A DNA stretch of 64,000 nucleotides from Arthrobacter sp. 260 (GTDB taxonomy: Bacteria > Actinomycetota > Actinomycetes > Actinomycetales > Micrococcaceae): NCBI RefSeq assembly GCF_013116745.1, contig NZ_JABFOE010000017.1:16181-80180 (forward strand). Reading direction: 5' to 3'. This document shows, piece after piece, positions 63,348 to 64,000 of this stretch. The notes under the pieces are model-generated. The model was given only the letters and a program-made list of their open reading frames with translations, had not been told where the DNA came from and did no database searches. The translations under genes were made by a program, and so were the position numbers. Positions within the stretch are counted from its first letter, which is position 1; every line of letters begins with the position of its first letter.

Positions 63348-64000
63348 CTAAACGTTCACTGTTAGTGCGCTGTTGACCAGCGTAGTGGTTTCCGCCCCGT
63401 TGAGGTCAGGCGGTGGATTGGTGATGTTCCAGGTGCCGCCACCCATCATCAACCGGTCGGTCGGCGTGACGTGGGGCAGTCCCAGCACGTGCCCCACCTC
63501 GTGGCCAAGAGTCCAGCTGCTGGCTGTGGAGGACACGGCGCAGCTTGGCCGGCCAGCGGGGAAGGCCGCGCACCCGTTCAGGGGCGGATTGGTGCTTCTG
63601 ACGAAATAGACGGCGACGTGGTTGGTGCCGACATTGGCCCGGTTTCCATAAAGCTGGTTCTGCTCGGCGGTAGTCGAACCCATGGTGCACCCGCCCACAT
63701 CCAGGTCCGTGAGCAACGGGAGGTTCAGGTTCTCGGTGGAACCCACTGCAACATTGATACCCCGGCTGGCGTAGACCGTCCGCATGGCCTGGACCATTTG
63801 GTCGACGGTGAAGCTCGTGGGGGCGGTCAGGATCTTCAGGTGGAGGATAACTGTCGGGACCAGGCTCCACGCCTTCGACCAGACGTTGTTGTCAGTGCCC
63901 CTGACGAAGACATGCTCGTGTTCCTGACCCATGGTGTCGGAGACCGGTTCGGAGGCGAGAACACCGCCGTCGTTGTGGCGTCCCCAATCGTGCCAAGCGC
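63348..64000 (-). CDS. secreted zinc metalloprotease with lectin-like N-terminal repeats, C-terminal part
   Basis: The frame continues past the window edge; about 217 residues are visible. The C-terminal domain has HEVGHVLGLPH, the HExxHxxGxxH zinc site of metzincin-type proteases. Upstream are the repeats WHDWGRHND and VFVRGTDNNVWSKAW, typical of PLL-like (tectonin/DUF346-type) beta-propeller lectin units. Four cysteines in the protease domain (GGCTMG, GCAAFP, SCAVSS) suggest disulfides and export. The ATG at 63932 is an internal methionine, not the start. Confidence 0.8.
   Translation of the reverse strand, partial: AWHDWGRHNDGGVLASEPVSDTMGQEHEHVFVRGTDNNVWSKAWSLVPTVILHLKILTAPTSFTVDQMVQAMRTVYASRGINVAVGSTENLNLPLLTDLDVGGCTMGSTTAEQNQLYGNRANVGTNHVAVYFVRSTNPPLNGCAAFPAGRPSCAVSSTASSWTLGHEVGHVLGLPHVTPTDRLMMGGGTWNITNPPPDLNGAETTTLVNSALTVNV

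Overview
The window looks like a piece of chromosome from a high-GC Gram-positive bacterium, most likely a Micrococcaceae member close to Arthrobacter. I base this on a discrete fabD-fabH-acpP-fabF set next to a PucR-type regulator (the Streptomyces/Arthrobacter arrangement), a homodimeric pyruvate dehydrogenase E1, a mycothiol-type nitroreductase, an MptB-like mannosyltransferase, two clpP genes followed by clpX, an actinobacterial ileS T-box, and frequent GTG starts. No phage, insertion sequence or CRISPR array was seen. Most of it reads as core chromosome; the clearest accessory-looking patches are 20.1-22.8 kb and 28.3-28.8 kb.

Layout. 0-7.1 kb: type II fatty acid synthesis operon (fabD-fabH-acpP-fabF, leftward) with its regulator, then aceE. 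7.5-9.4 kb: DUF3052, AhpE-type peroxiredoxin and sirtuin, rightward. 9.4-13.8 kb: tRNA-Val, a small lipoprotein, a membrane O-acyltransferase and gnd. 13.8-16 kb: cysK-cysE and msrA. 16-20.1 kb: Nif3-like protein, coiled-coil protein, an RNase H/VOC fusion, yaaA and the RNase P RNA gene. 20.2-22.8 kb: an unfamiliar PP-loop protein and an MFS exporter. 22.8-36.6 kb: def, acyl-CoA dehydrogenase, orn, mptB, a broken ECF sigma factor gene, ssb, ettA, two thioesterases, a truncated globin, mscS, an epimerase and osmC. 36.6-40.7 kb: pepN, rpiB and a Nei-type glycosylase. 41-45.8 kb: tig, clpP1, clpP2 and clpX (protein quality control). 45.9-47.5 kb: nitroreductase and a c-di-GMP riboswitch upstream of a degenerate response regulator. 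47.6-57 kb: valS, an SDR, T-box-ileS-folC-DUF4233-ndk. 57-61.5 kb: aldo/keto reductase, an SDR and the thiMED operon, the last two each with a TPP riboswitch, pointing away from each other. 61.6-64 kb: an EAL phosphodiesterase, two small proteins and the C-terminal end of a zinc metalloprotease.

RNA-based control is unusually visible: two TPP riboswitches, a c-di-GMP-I riboswitch, an ileS T-box, RNase P RNA and five tRNAs (Val, His, Arg, Gly, Pro). A second theme is leaderless initiation: about ten transcription-unit-first genes carry a TANNNT -10 element ending exactly six bases before the start codon. The most interesting items are the c-di-GMP riboswitch in front of a response regulator that lacks its phospho-acceptor, the TPP-controlled SDR, the PP-loop/MFS pair beside rnpB, the RNase H-VOC fusion, and a shared candidate operator in front of fabD and its regulator. 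All family calls are by eye from sequence; no database search was run.
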